A stretch of DNA of 64,000 nucleotides from Mesorhizobium ciceri biovar biserrulae WSM1271 (GCF_000185905.1 NC_014918.1:248001-312000); one strand, 5' to 3'; numbered from the stretch's first letter, positions 26,595 to 35,150 are shown. Made by a program: numbers and translations. Notes: a model not told the origin generated them from the sequence alone.

Positions 26595-27026
26595 TCAAAG
26601 CTGATGCGGTGGCGCGACGACAGCAAGGAAGACACGGCCTCCGCCGCCCCCCTCGCGAAGTCGTCGAGGTGACAGACTCGTCGCGTGGGCAAACAGCCTC
26701 GTCCCAACGGGCACCAGCGCTCGATCATGCTCGGCCAACGAAGAAAAGGGGTGCCGCTTCAAGACGCAGAATGCGCGTGTCGTTGAAATGCAATCGGAGG
26801 TGAAGAAGATCATGGGCCGCGGCTGCGACGAGCAATCGAGGATCGCTTCAGTTCGGCGGCCGGAGCTCTCTTGGGATTCATCATCGATCCTGATTGGGTC
26901 TTCCCTTAGCATTTTGACTGCCTCGTCCTTGCTGAGGCCGCAGTTGTGCGCAAAGTAGGTCGCTTCAATCGCCTTTTCACGATCCGCCGTGGATTCTGTG
27001 TGCTGTTTGGGTTTTTTGCCCATCAT
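26595..27026 (-). CDS. Hypothetical protein (143 aa), N-terminal part most credible
   Basis: The first ~45 residues (MMGKKPKQHTESTADREKAI...'YFAHNCGLSKDEAVKMLRED') look like a short helical rhizobial stress protein, loosely DUF3606-like. The remaining ~95 residues are low-quality and may be read out of frame after a mutation. ATG 27026 has AAGG 6 nt upstream and an EcfG-type promoter whose -10 box ends 22 nt upstream, so expression is likely. Exact C-terminus uncertain. Confidence 0.5.
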   Translation of the reverse strand: MMGKKPKQHTESTADREKAIEATYFAHNCGLSKDEAVKMLREDPIRIDDESQESSGRRTEAILDCSSQPRPMIFFTSDCISTTRAFCVLKRHPFSSLAEHDRALVPVGTRLFAHATSLSPRRLREGGGGGRVFLAVVAPPHQL

Positions 27027-27047
27027 TCTCTACCTTGCATGCCACCG

Positions 27048-27072
27048 AACCGTCACAGTGCTGTGTTGTTCC
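27048..27072 (-). promoter_or_regulatory. EcfG-type promoter (GGAAC-N16-GGTT)
   Basis: Minus strand GGAAC 27072-27068, GGTT 27051-27048, upstream of the gene starting at 27026. Confidence 0.7.
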
Positions 27073-27174
27073 CATGACATCGGTTCTGCTGACCTGCCGA
27101 GGCGCGGTTGCCTGATGTGCTCGACAAACGATATCCGCAACGCGCGAATGTCGTGACTTCAATGGTTTGACAGT

Positions 27175-27250
27175 AAAAGAGCCCGCGCCGTGGGAGGGGC
27201 CGGCGCGGGCGATCGGGTGACCGATCTTGCAGCGCGGGTCGACCGCTGCA
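27175..27250 (-). ncRNA. Candidate small regulatory RNA of three stacked hairpins
   Basis: Just downstream of an EcfG-type promoter (27258-27282, minus) lie three back-to-back stem-loops and no start codon with a ribosome site. Hairpin 1 (27250-27228) has a 7-bp TGCAGCG stem and a GTCGACCCG loop. Hairpin 2 (27226-27211) is GATCGG-TCAC-CCGATC. Hairpin 3 (27210-27181) is a 10-bp GC stem with loop GCCCCTCCCA, followed by TCTTTT. Predicted length is about 75-80 nt. C-rich loops containing CCUCC are typical of alphaproteobacterial trans-acting RNAs that pair with Shine-Dalgarno sequences. Confidence 0.6.
27181..27210 (-). terminator. Rho-independent terminator of the candidate small RNA
   Basis: Perfect 10-bp stem GCCCGCGCCG / CGGCGCGGGC, 10-nt C-rich loop, then TCTTTTACTG on the minus strand; the plus-strand side has no T-run. 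Confidence 0.65.
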
Positions 27251-27257
27251 CGCCCCG

Positions 27258-27282
27258 AACTGTGCTTGCGGGAATTTGTTCC
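27258..27282 (-). promoter_or_regulatory. EcfG-type promoter of the candidate small RNA (GGAAC-N16-AGTT)
   Basis: Minus strand GGAAC 27282-27278 and AGTT 27261-27258. The first hairpin begins 8 nt past the -10 box. Confidence 0.65.
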
Positions 27283-27384
27283 AGGTGCATTGCTCCGCGT
27301 CGGCGTCGCGGGTTTATGCAGGGGATGCGCTTGGCATTTCGCTTCGGACCCCGTCCAGACCTTGGATCTGTCTCTGCAAATGTG

Positions 27385-27398
27385 AGTGAACGTTCACT
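27385..27398. promoter_or_regulatory. Perfect palindrome AGTGAACGTTCACT, possible operator
   Basis: A 14-nt perfect inverted repeat of the size and style bound by TetR-family repressors. No tetR gene lies in the window; the nearest units are the small RNA and the broken Crp-type gene. Confidence 0.4.
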
Positions 27399-27522
27399 GT
27401 AAGTAGGTGGTCACGCGTGAGTGAATGGCGAACGCGAGCGGGTGATCTGATGCTATCGCATCGTTTCCACCTGCAGTCGTATGCAGAGCCTTAGCAGTTT
27501 TTAGCCGCATTCCTGACCTCGA

Positions 27523-27830
27523 TGAACAGGGTCGAGAAGGTGCAGTCCATCACCGAAGATGTAGTCCGTGCAGATTCGGAATGTTCGCCGGTCACGAAGA
27601 ATGATGTGATCTGCCGCTTACCCTCGCCGGTGTGCTTGGTGGAGCCGACCAGGCCGTCGATAAGGACAAACGAATGCGAGGGCCGGTCGCCTCACGGACA
27701 AGGTCATGATTGGCCTGGAATTCCTTCTCCTGGATCGGGATGCCTTTCAGGACCGCCAGATCGGTCTCCCGGAGCTCAGAGATTTTCTGCAGCTTGCGAA
27801 GACACGTATCCAGGTCTGCCCTTTTGTCCC
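27523..27830 (-). pseudogene. Crp/Fnr-family regulator, frameshifted and truncated
   Basis: Successive minus-strand frames rebuild the cyclic-nucleotide-binding half of a Crp/Fnr regulator: 'LRKLQKISELRETDLAVLKG', 'IPIQEKEFQANHDLVRE', then in another frame 'GDRPSHSFVLIDGLVGSTKH' and 'TGEGKRQITSFFVTGE', then 'IPNLHGLHLR' and 'VMDCTFSTLF'. At least two shifts occur (near 27690 and 27600), and the helix-turn-helix half is missing. A decayed gene, not a functional regulator. Confidence 0.75.
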
Positions 27831-27905
27831 CAACCTCACCCCCGGACTCGGGAGGGCGTCGCAACCGGAGCGTGGCAGCAAAGGAATCCGGCGGATACCT
27901 GCCTC

Positions 27906-27930
27906 GGAACAGATCATCGACGATCCTGTT
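27906..27930 (+). promoter_or_regulatory. EcfG-type promoter (GGAAC-N16-TGTT)
   Basis: GGAAC 27906-27910, TGTT 27927-27930; 64 nt before the small hydrophilic gene at 27994. Confidence 0.55.
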
Positions 27931-27993
27931 GGGGCAGGAAACCGAAATCATTCCAAATGTGAAGGCAGGACAACAGACGAAGGGAAACCGAAG

Positions 27994-28218
27994 ATGTCGA
28001 AGTCTTCCGACCGCACCGCACCCGGCGAAGGCAAGATCGAAACCGGCCCGAAAACATCTCCGCAACAGGATCCGGTGGAGGGATCTCGCGAGACAATCGA
28101 TCGCGAACTCGAGCGGACAGATGACGAATATAGTTCCGACGAGGCGGAACGCTCGCGCCGAGACGTGCAAAAAAAGGTGGCGGAAGAGACCGAGCTGCCG
28201 GAACGCGGCTCGGCATAA
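27994..28218 (+). CDS. Small hydrophilic protein (74 aa), probably disordered
   Basis: Starts MSKSSDRTAPGEGKIETGPK and continues with charged residues ('RETIDRELERTDDEYSSDEA', 'RSRRDVQKKVAEETELPE'), with almost no hydrophobic core, so probably disordered or a coiled coil. The antisense frame of similar length lacks coding character. It has a GGGAAA-type ribosome site and an EcfG-type promoter upstream. Stress-protective hydrophilic proteins of this size are common in EcfG regulons; function inferred only. Confidence 0.6.
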   Translation: MSKSSDRTAPGEGKIETGPKTSPQQDPVEGSRETIDRELERTDDEYSSDEAERSRRDVQKKVAEETELPERGSA

Positions 28219-28459
28219 GGATTGCCGGCACGTGCCAGGCAGAGACATGGAAGGTTCCATCCGAGGCCGTATCGCTGCTTTTTCGTGCTGCCTTCAACGC
28301 ACCACACAAACCCGTGCGCGGTGCGCGGCGGTGATCCCAAGACGGCCAGGCTATCTTCGATGCCAAAGCTTGATTGTCGAGACCAACCACCCATGGCGTG
28401 GTCGCCTGGCGACGCGGCCTATCGCCGATCACACCTCGCCAGCGATCTCGGCAACACTG

Positions 28460-28669
28460 TCAGGCTGCGCCGGCCCCTAGCTGCGAGCGGGCGAAGTCGC
28501 GGGCTGCGGAAGTGCCTCTGGGAAAGCCGCTGCGATCGCCATAGTCGCGCGGCCTGTTCCCGCTGCGAGCGTGGCGCGCGGACACGCCCTTCGCACCGAT
28601 GATGCCGAGCAATGTGATGCCGGCGACCATGGCACGCGCGAGGCCCACATTGTCGCTTGGGACTGTCAT
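28460..28669 (-). CDS. Small single-span membrane protein (69 aa)
   Basis: MTVPSDNVGLARAMVAGITL begins a hydrophobic helix (~9-26), followed by a basic Arg/Ser/Gly-rich tail ending 'SGFPRGTSAARDFARSQLG'. The arrangement resembles short rhizobial membrane proteins. The ribosome site is weak and no promoter was found, so this is a moderate call. Confidence 0.4.
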   Translation of the reverse strand: MTVPSDNVGLARAMVAGITLLGIIGAKGVSARHARSGNRPRDYGDRSGFPRGTSAARDFARSQLGAGAA

Positions 28670-28871
28670 GCCGATAGGCTGTCAACAATGTCGCGATGTC
28701 CAGCCCTCGCCAGCGACCCGGCTCCACAGCCCGGCCTGCTTGTCCACTGAAAGTGAGAGTATGCCGCTGCTTATTTCCCGCGCCCCAAAAGCACGGAGCA
28801 GATCTTCCTTGCCGCTCATGCCGAGGCACCGGCAATCCGCTCGGCGCCGACCAGATCGACGACACCCAGCG

Positions 28872-29017
28872 CGATGCTGAACCAGGCTCGTCATCCGGCT
28901 GTTCATGCCACATCACCTGGGGAAGTCGCTCTTGTCGGTCTGTTGGGCGCAGGTCGGGCAGGCGTGAAAACGCCTATGGCGCAGCTTAGGTGGGCCAAGG
29001 TCAACGAGCCTCGTCAT
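28872..29017 (-). pseudogene. Small zinc-ribbon protein, frameshifted
   Basis: One frame gives 'FHACPTCAQQTDKSDFP', and the next frame continues 'QVMWHEQPDDEPGSA'. The copy at 41548-41786 reads 'FYTCPTCGQQVDMRDLRQV' then 'IWHEQP', so the two are related and the shift falls at the Pro-Gln step. Only one CxxC pair is seen, so it may be a half-site metal binder. Function unknown. Confidence 0.5.
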
Positions 29018-29304
29018 TGCCTTCTCGCGAGGGCCACCAACGGCGGTGCTCGGCGCGTCTGCGAGGGTCGCGCACCTCAACTCGACGACATTAACCCGGA
29101 CGCGCATGCTGATCCGACTGGAGCAGGGCGAGGGACGTTGCGACCGCGACGCCATGCTCTCGACGCATCGTTTGGAACTGCTGCGGCTGAAATCCTGAGC
29201 CCGCCACCGGCCGACTGTAGCGCGAAACGGCTGCCAAACGAGCGATGTCCGGGCCTTCAAGGCCTCTTCTATTCCGGCCAAGCCGGCCCGGAGCCCGCAT
29301 TCAG

Positions 29305-29922
29305 TCACATCCCTTGGACTTGGGTGCAGAGTTGCTGCATCGAGGCCATTTGAGCAGCCGAGTTTGCGCCCGAACCCGTGTTGGTGCTGGCAGTCTTATC
29401 ACCAGCTGTGTCCGAGGATCCCGACGTGCCGGTGGTCGTACCCGAGCCGATACTGTTGCTAGCCGTGGTGTTGCTGCCGGTCGAACCCGAGGATCCCGAC
29501 GTGCCGGTGGTTGTACCCGAACCAGTGCTGTTGCTAGCCGTGCTGTTACTGCCGGTCGAACCCGAGCTGCCTGATGTGCCGGTCGTTGTGCCAGAGCCAG
29601 TGCCGTTACTGGCCGTCATTCTCGAGCAGTCGGAGCGAACCTGTGCCTGCTGTTCAGAGCTCAGCGAAGACCAGTTCCGGCGGATCTCATCCTGCGACAG
29701 AAGTCTTCCCGAATTGGCGTCGCTGAAGAATGAGCCGGAGAGCTTGCTGTCCCAACCGCTCGGGATACCGCTTTGGCCGGAGCCGGACGTAGAACTCATA
29801 CCCGAACCGGCCGATGAGCCGGACGTTCCGTTTGTGCCGCTGGATGTTCCCGACGACTGTGCGAAGGCTGCGGTGGCGAGACAGAGAGAGATTGCTGTTG
29901 CTGTCAAAATCTTACGTTTCAT
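29305..29922 (-). CDS. Exported Ser/Gly/Thr-rich repeat protein
   Basis: 205 aa from ATG 29922 (GGAG 7 nt upstream). Signal peptide residues 1-22, ending AFA-Q. A low-complexity Ser/Gly region is followed by a conserved module 'FFSDANSGRLLSQDEIRRNW' then 'SSLSSEQQAQVRSDC', then 2.7 copies of a 25-residue Thr/Gly/Ser repeat, and a final 'MQQLCTQVQGM' with a second Cys. Probably periplasmic or surface-associated; family unnamed. A weak EcfG-like site (GGAAC-N16-GATT, 29967-29991, minus) lies upstream. Confidence 0.75.
   Translation of the reverse strand: MKRKILTATAISLCLATAAFAQSSGTSSGTNGTSGSSAGSGMSSTSGSGQSGIPSGWDSKLSGSFFSDANSGRLLSQDEIRRNWSSLSSEQQAQVRSDCSRMTASNGTGSGTTTGTSGSSGSTGSNSTASNSTGSGTTTGTSGSSGSTGSNTTASNSIGSGTTTGTSGSSDTAGDKTASTNTGSGANSAAQMASMQQLCTQVQGM
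29416..29620 (-). repeat. 75-nt tandem repeat inside the Ser/Gly-rich gene
   Basis: Units begin at 29416, 29491 and 29566 with period 75 nt (25 codons, frame-preserving); the third is partial and more diverged. Suited to copy-number change by slippage. Confidence 0.85.
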
Positions 29923-30483
29923 GTGAGTCTCCATTAGTGGGCGGCGCCCTTGTGGCGTCGCCCCCTAATCCAGAGGAAAGGCACTTGTTCCTGTATAGAG
30001 CGGAATTCAATGTCATGATCCTTGTGCACCAGTCCTGGGTCTCAAATGCGATGCCGGGGCGCTTCAACCACCAGCGAACCGCAGGCAAGGGCAAGACGCC
30101 CGCGATCGTGATCGCTGGGAATGGTATCGCTTTTGCCAAGGAGAAGAAGGTGGTGGTGAGTGACGCTGCGGACCTGTGCTCTACCAAGCACTCCGCCAAG
30201 AAGCCGGTGCCAGAGCTGGACTGCAGTTCGACTGGAACGGCCAAATTGCCGGCCGGTGCAACGCCGGAAAAACCACACCTCGGATAAACACCAATCCGTG
30301 GATGGAAAAAGACTTTCAGTGAAACGCGCGCTGGCGACGCTGCCTCTCGGGGAACATTGTCGCCTGGAAACACTTCGCACTGTCACATCAGTTCAACGTT
30401 CCCCTTTGGAACTGGCCCGCTGCCGAAAGGTGGCGGGCAGTTTAGCATCAGCTTGACGGCTTGATCGCCCACCACCTTTAGCG

Positions 30484-30508
30484 CCGGCCCAGCCCGGCCG
30501 GTTTTTTG
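30484..30508 (+). terminator. Rho-independent terminator
   Basis: CCGGCC-(6 nt)-GGCCGG stem followed immediately by TTTTTT on the plus strand. No plus-strand gene is well supported upstream (a weak frame ends at 30287), so it may end an untranslated RNA or a lost gene. Confidence 0.55.
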
Positions 30509-30632
30509 TACATTAGCGGAACCTGAAAACTTGGCGGCTGGTTCTCAATCGACGTCGAGCCCCCTTCGCTTCTGGTCGAGGGCCGTAACCCTCGGCCGGG
30601 CGCGCATCGCTCCGCCAGTGGTGCGGGCCCAC
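30501..30632. repeat. Dispersed intergenic repeat, copy 1
   Basis: Shares with 40883-41014, in the same order and at similar spacing: a T-run then GTA, AGCGGAACCT, CTTGGCGGC, AACCCT(C/T)GGCCGGGC, CGCATCG and GGTGCGGGCCCAC. The right part can fold into a GGGC(G/C)CGCA...TGCGGGCCC hairpin. In both places it lies just downstream of a small minus-strand gene. Confidence 0.65.
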
Positions 30633-30646
30633 CTCGCTCTTCAAAG

Positions 30647-31006
30647 TTACAGTGGCTTTTGCGTTGGGTCGGCAGCCGTAGGCTTTGTCAACAAGGCAAT
30701 TTTTCGCCGCAGCGCCGTCATATGCCTTTCGACCAGGCGCACGTGCTCGGCGTCGACGGTCACCATGGCCGGAGACTGGTGGTCGCCTTGTGGCTGAGGG
30801 TCACCTTGTCGCCGTCGATGCGCGTGATCGGGCCGATCAATTCCATATGCTGCCAATCCAGCCTTCGAAGCCGAATCGACACAACCGAATGCGGGAAGTA
30901 GTCGTAAGAGGGGATCGTCACGCTTGATGGGATCGGGCGTCACCCGGCCGCGCACAGTCGCCGTGACGGCGACCTCGTCGCCAACTTTGAAATTACCTCG
31001 AGCCAT
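30647..31006 (-). pseudogene. Small conserved protein (beta-rich, 'FKVGDEV' family), two frameshifts
   Basis: From ATG 31006 the frame reads 'MARGNFKVGDEVAVTATVRG' and 'RVTPDPIK'. The sensible continuation is in another frame, 'SVTIPSYDYFPHSVVSIRL' ... 'HMELIGPITRIDGDKVTLS', and the end returns to the first frame with 'VTVDAEHVRLVERHM'. This matches short rhizobial proteins with repeated KOW/OB-like strands (from memory). A homologous fragment is at 33182-33275. Two compensating shifts leave an open frame of the right length but wrong middle. Confidence 0.65.
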
Positions 31007-31081
31007 GTCCAAGAGACAGGAGCAGCCGGCGATGGGGTCAAAATGAGCGGAACCTAATATGCGCGGGCGCCTTATCTGCTC

Positions 31082-31302
31082 ATGAGCACGCGCGGCGCAG
31101 ACTTTCTGCACAAGTGGATTTCGAACATGTCCCTAACACGGTCGGGACTGATACAACCTCTGTTGCCGAGCTGACCCAAGAGCTCTTCGCCGATGCTAAA
31201 GCGCTCGGCATCAAAACCACTGAGATCGAGGAAGACGTGGGCAGCGCCTACGAAGCGATCCTAAACGCGGTGTTCCGCCGTAACGGTCATTTGGCAAACT
31301 GA
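31082..31302 (+). pseudogene. DUF768 family protein, one frameshift
   Basis: The proper start at 31082 gives 'MSTRGADFLHKWISN', the DUF768 N-terminus; one missing base near 31129 moves the rest, 'VPNTVGTDTTSVAELTQELF' to '..YEAILNAVFRRNGHLAN', into another frame. That second frame could start at GTG 31114 and give a 62-aa product. DUF768 is a Mesorhizobium-typical family of unknown function, with many copies per genome. Confidence 0.75.
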
Positions 31303-31932
31303 TCATGTCCGACCTAGGCCGGACGCCTTCGCAAGCGCAGATCGCAGTTGGCGCCACCATGGGGTGATTGCTGGGCACCACGGCAAGAAGCATTGTTGTT
31401 AGTCGCTTCCTCAAACGGCTCTACTGACATCCCAGATGTGAGGTTTGTTCCCGCTCATGTCTCGGTCTTTGCAAGGGTACACGTAGGGTCGGAGAGCGAA
31501 AGCGCTCTGCGTCCTGCAACCAAGAGGTACACCGCGCTCTTTGCAGCACGTGTCGAGCGTCGTCGGCGCATATGTTCATGTGTGCTCACGGAAAGCGCGC
31601 CCAGACAGACCGACCGGGCAAGGGTGGGTGCGAGGAACGCGGAAGGGAGGCGGAGCCTTGCACTCAAGAAAGACCTGCGGCACATCTCAGCAGCCAGCGA
31701 TATCAAGCTCGAGCAGCATCCAATGATTGCCAGTCGGGTGCCATTAAGTACCAAATCGCGGTCGCAGTATAGCTCCAGGCCTGTGAGCTCACCGCCGCAG
31801 CAATTGTCACCAGCAGGATTAGCACCATCGTCTCGCACGTGGTTTCGGTGGCGTCGTACATTACATTGGCGGGAGTGTGAACAGACCTCAGGAAGCTCAC
31901 CCTTTCGTAACTTCGCTTGACTAGGAGGAACT
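31303..31932. other. Region without a supported gene (630 nt)
   Basis: Overlapping frames on both strands lack family features. A minus-strand frame at 31703-31861 contains a hydrophobic segment but has no ribosome site. Confidence 0.4.
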
Positions 31933-33120
31933 GTGGAAGCGTTGTCTATCCCCACCCTAGGAATGATCCTGCTCACGGCCTCGCTGGTGGCCATGATTTC
32001 GAGGCGTCTGCGGCTGCCTTACAGTGTCGGCTTGGTTGTCGCCGGCATTGCACTGAGCTTCCTCCCGGGCGTTGCCGAGCTGCCTCTCAGCCGTGATCTG
32101 ATTTTCACCGTGTTCCTGCCGCCGCTGATCTTCCAGGCTGCCCTGGAGATCGAGTGGCGTCACTTCAGAGTAGATCTGCCGGTGACAGCGCTGCTTGCCT
32201 TTCCAGGGGTCGCGATCGCAGCTGCGGCAGTGGCGGTCGGCATGCATCTGCTGCTTGGGTGGAGCTGGATTGGAGCGAGCCTGTTCGGTGTGCTGATCGC
32301 CGCCACGGACCCGGTATCAGTGCTGGCGGCCTTCAAGGAAATGAAAGTGCAAGCTCGCCTCCGTCTCCTTGTCGAATCCGAAAGCCTACTCAACGACGGT
32401 GCAGCCGCGGTGGGTTTTGCAATTCTCATCTCTGTGGCTGCTGGCGCCAGCGCAACGCCGTTAGCTATAGCGTCGTCATTTGGCTGGACAGTGACGGGTG
32501 GGGTGGCCGCAGGCGCGGCTGTGGCAGCGTTAATTCTTCTTATCGCGGGGCGGACTGAAGATTACCTGGTTGAGATCACATTGACAACGATTGCCGCCTA
32601 CGGCTCTTTTCTTGCCGCTGAAAAGTTCGGCATGTCGGGTGTGCTGGCGACGCTGACTGCCGGCCTGCTGGTCGGAAATGTCGGCTGGAAGGGTGCTATC
32701 TCGGCCAATGCACGAAGCCACGTGCTCGCCTTTTGGACCTATTCGGCGTTCCTGGCCAACTCCATTGTGTTCATTCTGATTGGTGGACATGAAGCCCACC
32801 AGCCGTTGGGGATCTTTTCCGCAAGCTCCTTTATTGCTGTCGTGCTCGTGCTCCTCGGCCGCGTGCTGGCCATCTATCCACTCTGTGCCCTGCTGAGGGG
32901 GACCTCACTCCAGGTCAACGTCAAGTACCAGCACATTCTGGTCTGGGGAGGACTGCGAGGATCGCTTGCACTGGCGTTGGCCCTTGCACTGCCGCAAGGG
33001 ATACCCGAAAGGGGGGAAATCATCGTCACGGCGTTTGCTGTCGTGGCGTTTTCAATTTTCGTCCAGGGCCTCACTATGCCTTGGCTTATCCGAAGGATGG
33101 GGCTGACGATTAGAGACTGA
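31933..33120 (+). CDS. Na+/H+ antiporter of the CPA1 (NhaP-like) family
   Basis: 395 aa, about 12 transmembrane helices. It starts at GTG 31933 with AGGAGG 4 nt upstream. The cation site is intact: TDPVSV with Asp126, then 'ESESLLNDGAA' with Asn154-Asp155, and the 'WGGLRGSLALALALALP' helix with the conserved Arg. It has no long cytosolic C-terminal regulatory tail, being ~100+ residues shorter than NhaP antiporters that carry one. It exchanges sodium or potassium for protons across the inner membrane. Single gene amid decayed small genes. Confidence 0.92.
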   Translation: MEALSIPTLGMILLTASLVAMISRRLRLPYSVGLVVAGIALSFLPGVAELPLSRDLIFTVFLPPLIFQAALEIEWRHFRVDLPVTALLAFPGVAIAAAAVAVGMHLLLGWSWIGASLFGVLIAATDPVSVLAAFKEMKVQARLRLLVESESLLNDGAAAVGFAILISVAAGASATPLAIASSFGWTVTGGVAAGAAVAALILLIAGRTEDYLVEITLTTIAAYGSFLAAEKFGMSGVLATLTAGLLVGNVGWKGAISANARSHVLAFWTYSAFLANSIVFILIGGHEAHQPLGIFSASSFIAVVLVLLGRVLAIYPLCALLRGTSLQVNVKYQHILVWGGLRGSLALALALALPQGIPERGEIIVTAFAVVAFSIFVQGLTMPWLIRRMGLTIRD

Positions 33121-33181
33121 GACTTGGTCGCCCCGCTCCGCCGCCGACCTAGACGCCCGACCAGTCACCGGCTAAGCAGAA

Positions 33182-33275
33182 GAGGGGATCGTCATGCTGA
33201 TGCGATCCGGCGTCGCACGGCCACGCACCACCGCCGTGACAGCGCGCCTTCATCGCCACTTTGAAACCCCCACCC
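33182..33275 (-). pseudogene. Fragment related to the 'FKVGDEV' family
   Basis: About 90 nt align with 30905-31005 over the same strand, from TTTCAAAGT to GACGATCCCCTCT, with small indels. Only the N-terminal third remains, and it contains frameshifts. A remnant of a second copy of the gene at 30647-31006. Confidence 0.65.
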
Positions 33276-33533
33276 TTCTCCAAGAGTCTGGAGCGGGTGG
33301 GTCCGCGTCAAGCAAGAGCTAGTAAACATCCCGCTTACAGGCGCTCAGAGCGTTCGTTCGGGATGGCATTGGTCGTCATGGCAAGACGATCTAAAACCTT
33401 GCGGGATCTTTCGTTGTTCGAAGCGTCGCTTCGATGGTCAAGTGGAGGTCATCCAACTGTGCATCTGCCCGTCGCTGAAATTCCCGCGCGAATTTGATCA
33501 GCGAGGCGTCTGGATGCTAAGGGCTCGGCGCGT

Positions 33534-33683
33534 TCATTTCCGAGCGACCCAGTTGACCAACTTGGGGTCTGGATTCTGCTTTCCGGTAAGTGTGGCGACC
33601 AACGACGCGGCGTGATACCGCCATTGGTCTTTCGGGATGTTGTCTTCGACCACCAGTCTCTTGAATGACCGATGTCCACTCAA
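33534..33683 (-). CDS. Small hypothetical protein (49 aa)
   Basis: Begins at TTG 33683 with AAGGTGG 6 nt upstream. It reads '(M)SGHRSFKRLVVEDNIPKDQ' and ends 'GKQNPDPKLVNWVARK', a natural-looking helical sequence. The overlapping longer frame has a poor composition. It may be the C-terminal remnant of a longer gene, since a non-ATG start directly follows an in-frame stop. Function unknown. Confidence 0.4.
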   Translation of the reverse strand: MSGHRSFKRLVVEDNIPKDQWRYHAASLVATLTGKQNPDPKLVNWVARK

Positions 33684-33764
33684 TGAACGCCACCTTCTCG
33701 CCTGTCATGGTCTCGATCGACTTCACAGGGGTTCTCAATCCACGCCCGCGCACCTGCGGCGTGC

Positions 33765-35111
33765 TTATCCAGGCGCATCAGGTTCGGCCTCTATCCGGGG
33801 CAGAGCAAATGGTTCGGAGCCGCCTTCAGCGACCCGGTCCACGCTCAGCAGGCTGCGCGCATACTCCTGCTGCGCACGAACAATGGCATCATTCTGCTGC
33901 GAGGGAAGAAAGACCGGCAAAGCAAGGCACACACTTTGTGTGGCCAACAGCTTATTCCAGTTCGCGACCAGCGCCTTGAAAGCCCGTCCAACCGCCCTTG
34001 GATTGCGGTCGAGGTCATAGAGGCCCAGCGGATTGACCCGTCCGTTGTTCTCCCGAAGCGCACTGTCCCAGTCCACCTGATCCGTCAGTGAGTACCAGGT
34101 GAAGCCTACGATGGGGATGCCGTCGTTGCGGATGCGCAGCACGTTGGCCCACTCTTTCCACAACCAATAGACGGCCTCGTCTCCATTAGGGCCTTCGCTG
34201 ATGTTGGTCTCTGTATGCATGACAGGTAGCCGGTAGCGGTTGAAGTACTGCCGCGTGATCTCGTCGTAGCCAAACACCTCGCCGGACCCGGACGTCGTGC
34301 CGTCTTCCCAAACCCGATGTTCGTTGGTCTGGTAATAATCGGTGCCCATCACGCAATGCCGACGCAGATGGTTCTCCAGGAAGAAACTGTATTCTTCGGC
34401 CGTCATCCCGTTTTCGAGAAGGTAACGATAGGTGCGCGCGTCGACGTCGTGACCGTAGTTGAGATCAAGCGACAGGAAACGCTCTCTGTTGAACCGCTCC
34501 GCCCCTAAGATCGCCTCGGGAGAGTCGGCGTGGAAGTATTCCGAGGATTCGCTCTGAATAAAAATCGCGTCCGGTCGCACCTCGAGGATCGCCCGCATGG
34601 CAAGCACGTTTGCCTTCACGATGTGCTTGAGGGCGGTGACGAAGGCGGTGTCGCTGCTCAGTTGCTCGTTCCACCAACCCCAGCGGGCTGAAAAGGTGGC
34701 GCAGATGAACATCTCATTTATTGGCGTGAAGAGCTGGATCCACGGATAGCGGATCGCAAAATCCCGGGCATAGTGTTCGAATAGTCTCGGAAAGTCGGGG
34801 TTCTGGAAATTACCAACCCAGTCCGGCACGCCAAAATGGCAAAGGTCGACGATCGGGAGAACGTCCTTCGCCTTTAGGTCGGAGAAGGTCTCGTCGGCGA
34901 AAGCCCAGTCGTAACGTCTATCAGCTAGCCACGTTTTGTGAATGGGAGGTCCGTAGCGGAGGAAATGGAGCCCGAGGTCCTGGACGAGTTCGAAGTCGGT
35001 GCGCCATCGATGGTAGAAGCGACATTTTTCCAGTTCGTCGACCCGCTCCCGCCCTCCTCGAATAGTCGGTGTGCTGTTCTCGATGCCGGTGGCAAACATG
35101 AACGTGAACAT
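33765..35111 (-). CDS. Glycoside hydrolase family 1-like beta-glycosidase
   Basis: 448 aa with GH1 order of motifs: N-terminal barrel start with 'FELVQDLGLHFLRYG', 'VLPIVDLCHFGVPDWVG', acid/base Glu133 in 'FTPINEM' (usual TxNEP, here the Pro is Met), and nucleophile Glu301 in 'VMHTETNISEG'. The sequence is divergent, with no signal peptide, so an intracellular beta-glycosidase is likely, though the substrate is unclear. The last ~60 residues after 'GRAFKALVANW' are extra. A consensus EcfG promoter lies 40 nt before ATG 35111. Confidence 0.82.
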   Translation of the reverse strand: MFTFMFATGIENSTPTIRGGRERVDELEKCRFYHRWRTDFELVQDLGLHFLRYGPPIHKTWLADRRYDWAFADETFSDLKAKDVLPIVDLCHFGVPDWVGNFQNPDFPRLFEHYARDFAIRYPWIQLFTPINEMFICATFSARWGWWNEQLSSDTAFVTALKHIVKANVLAMRAILEVRPDAIFIQSESSEYFHADSPEAILGAERFNRERFLSLDLNYGHDVDARTYRYLLENGMTAEEYSFFLENHLRRHCVMGTDYYQTNEHRVWEDGTTSGSGEVFGYDEITRQYFNRYRLPVMHTETNISEGPNGDEAVYWLWKEWANVLRIRNDGIPIVGFTWYSLTDQVDWDSALRENNGRVNPLGLYDLDRNPRAVGRAFKALVANWNKLLATQSVCLALPVFLPSQQNDAIVRAQQEYARSLLSVDRVAEGGSEPFALPRIEAEPDAPG

Positions 35112-35150
35112 TGATGGTCCTCAGCCAATGCAGACATGCCTGACTTGCTC

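Noticed and set aside
29416..29620. CRISPR-like array
   Set aside because: Repeat period of 75 nt without distinct spacers, in frame inside a coding gene.
33261..33497. Plus-strand frame with basic residues after the antiporter
   Set aside because: No ribosome site or homology pattern; overlaps the 'FKVGDEV' remnant on the other strand.
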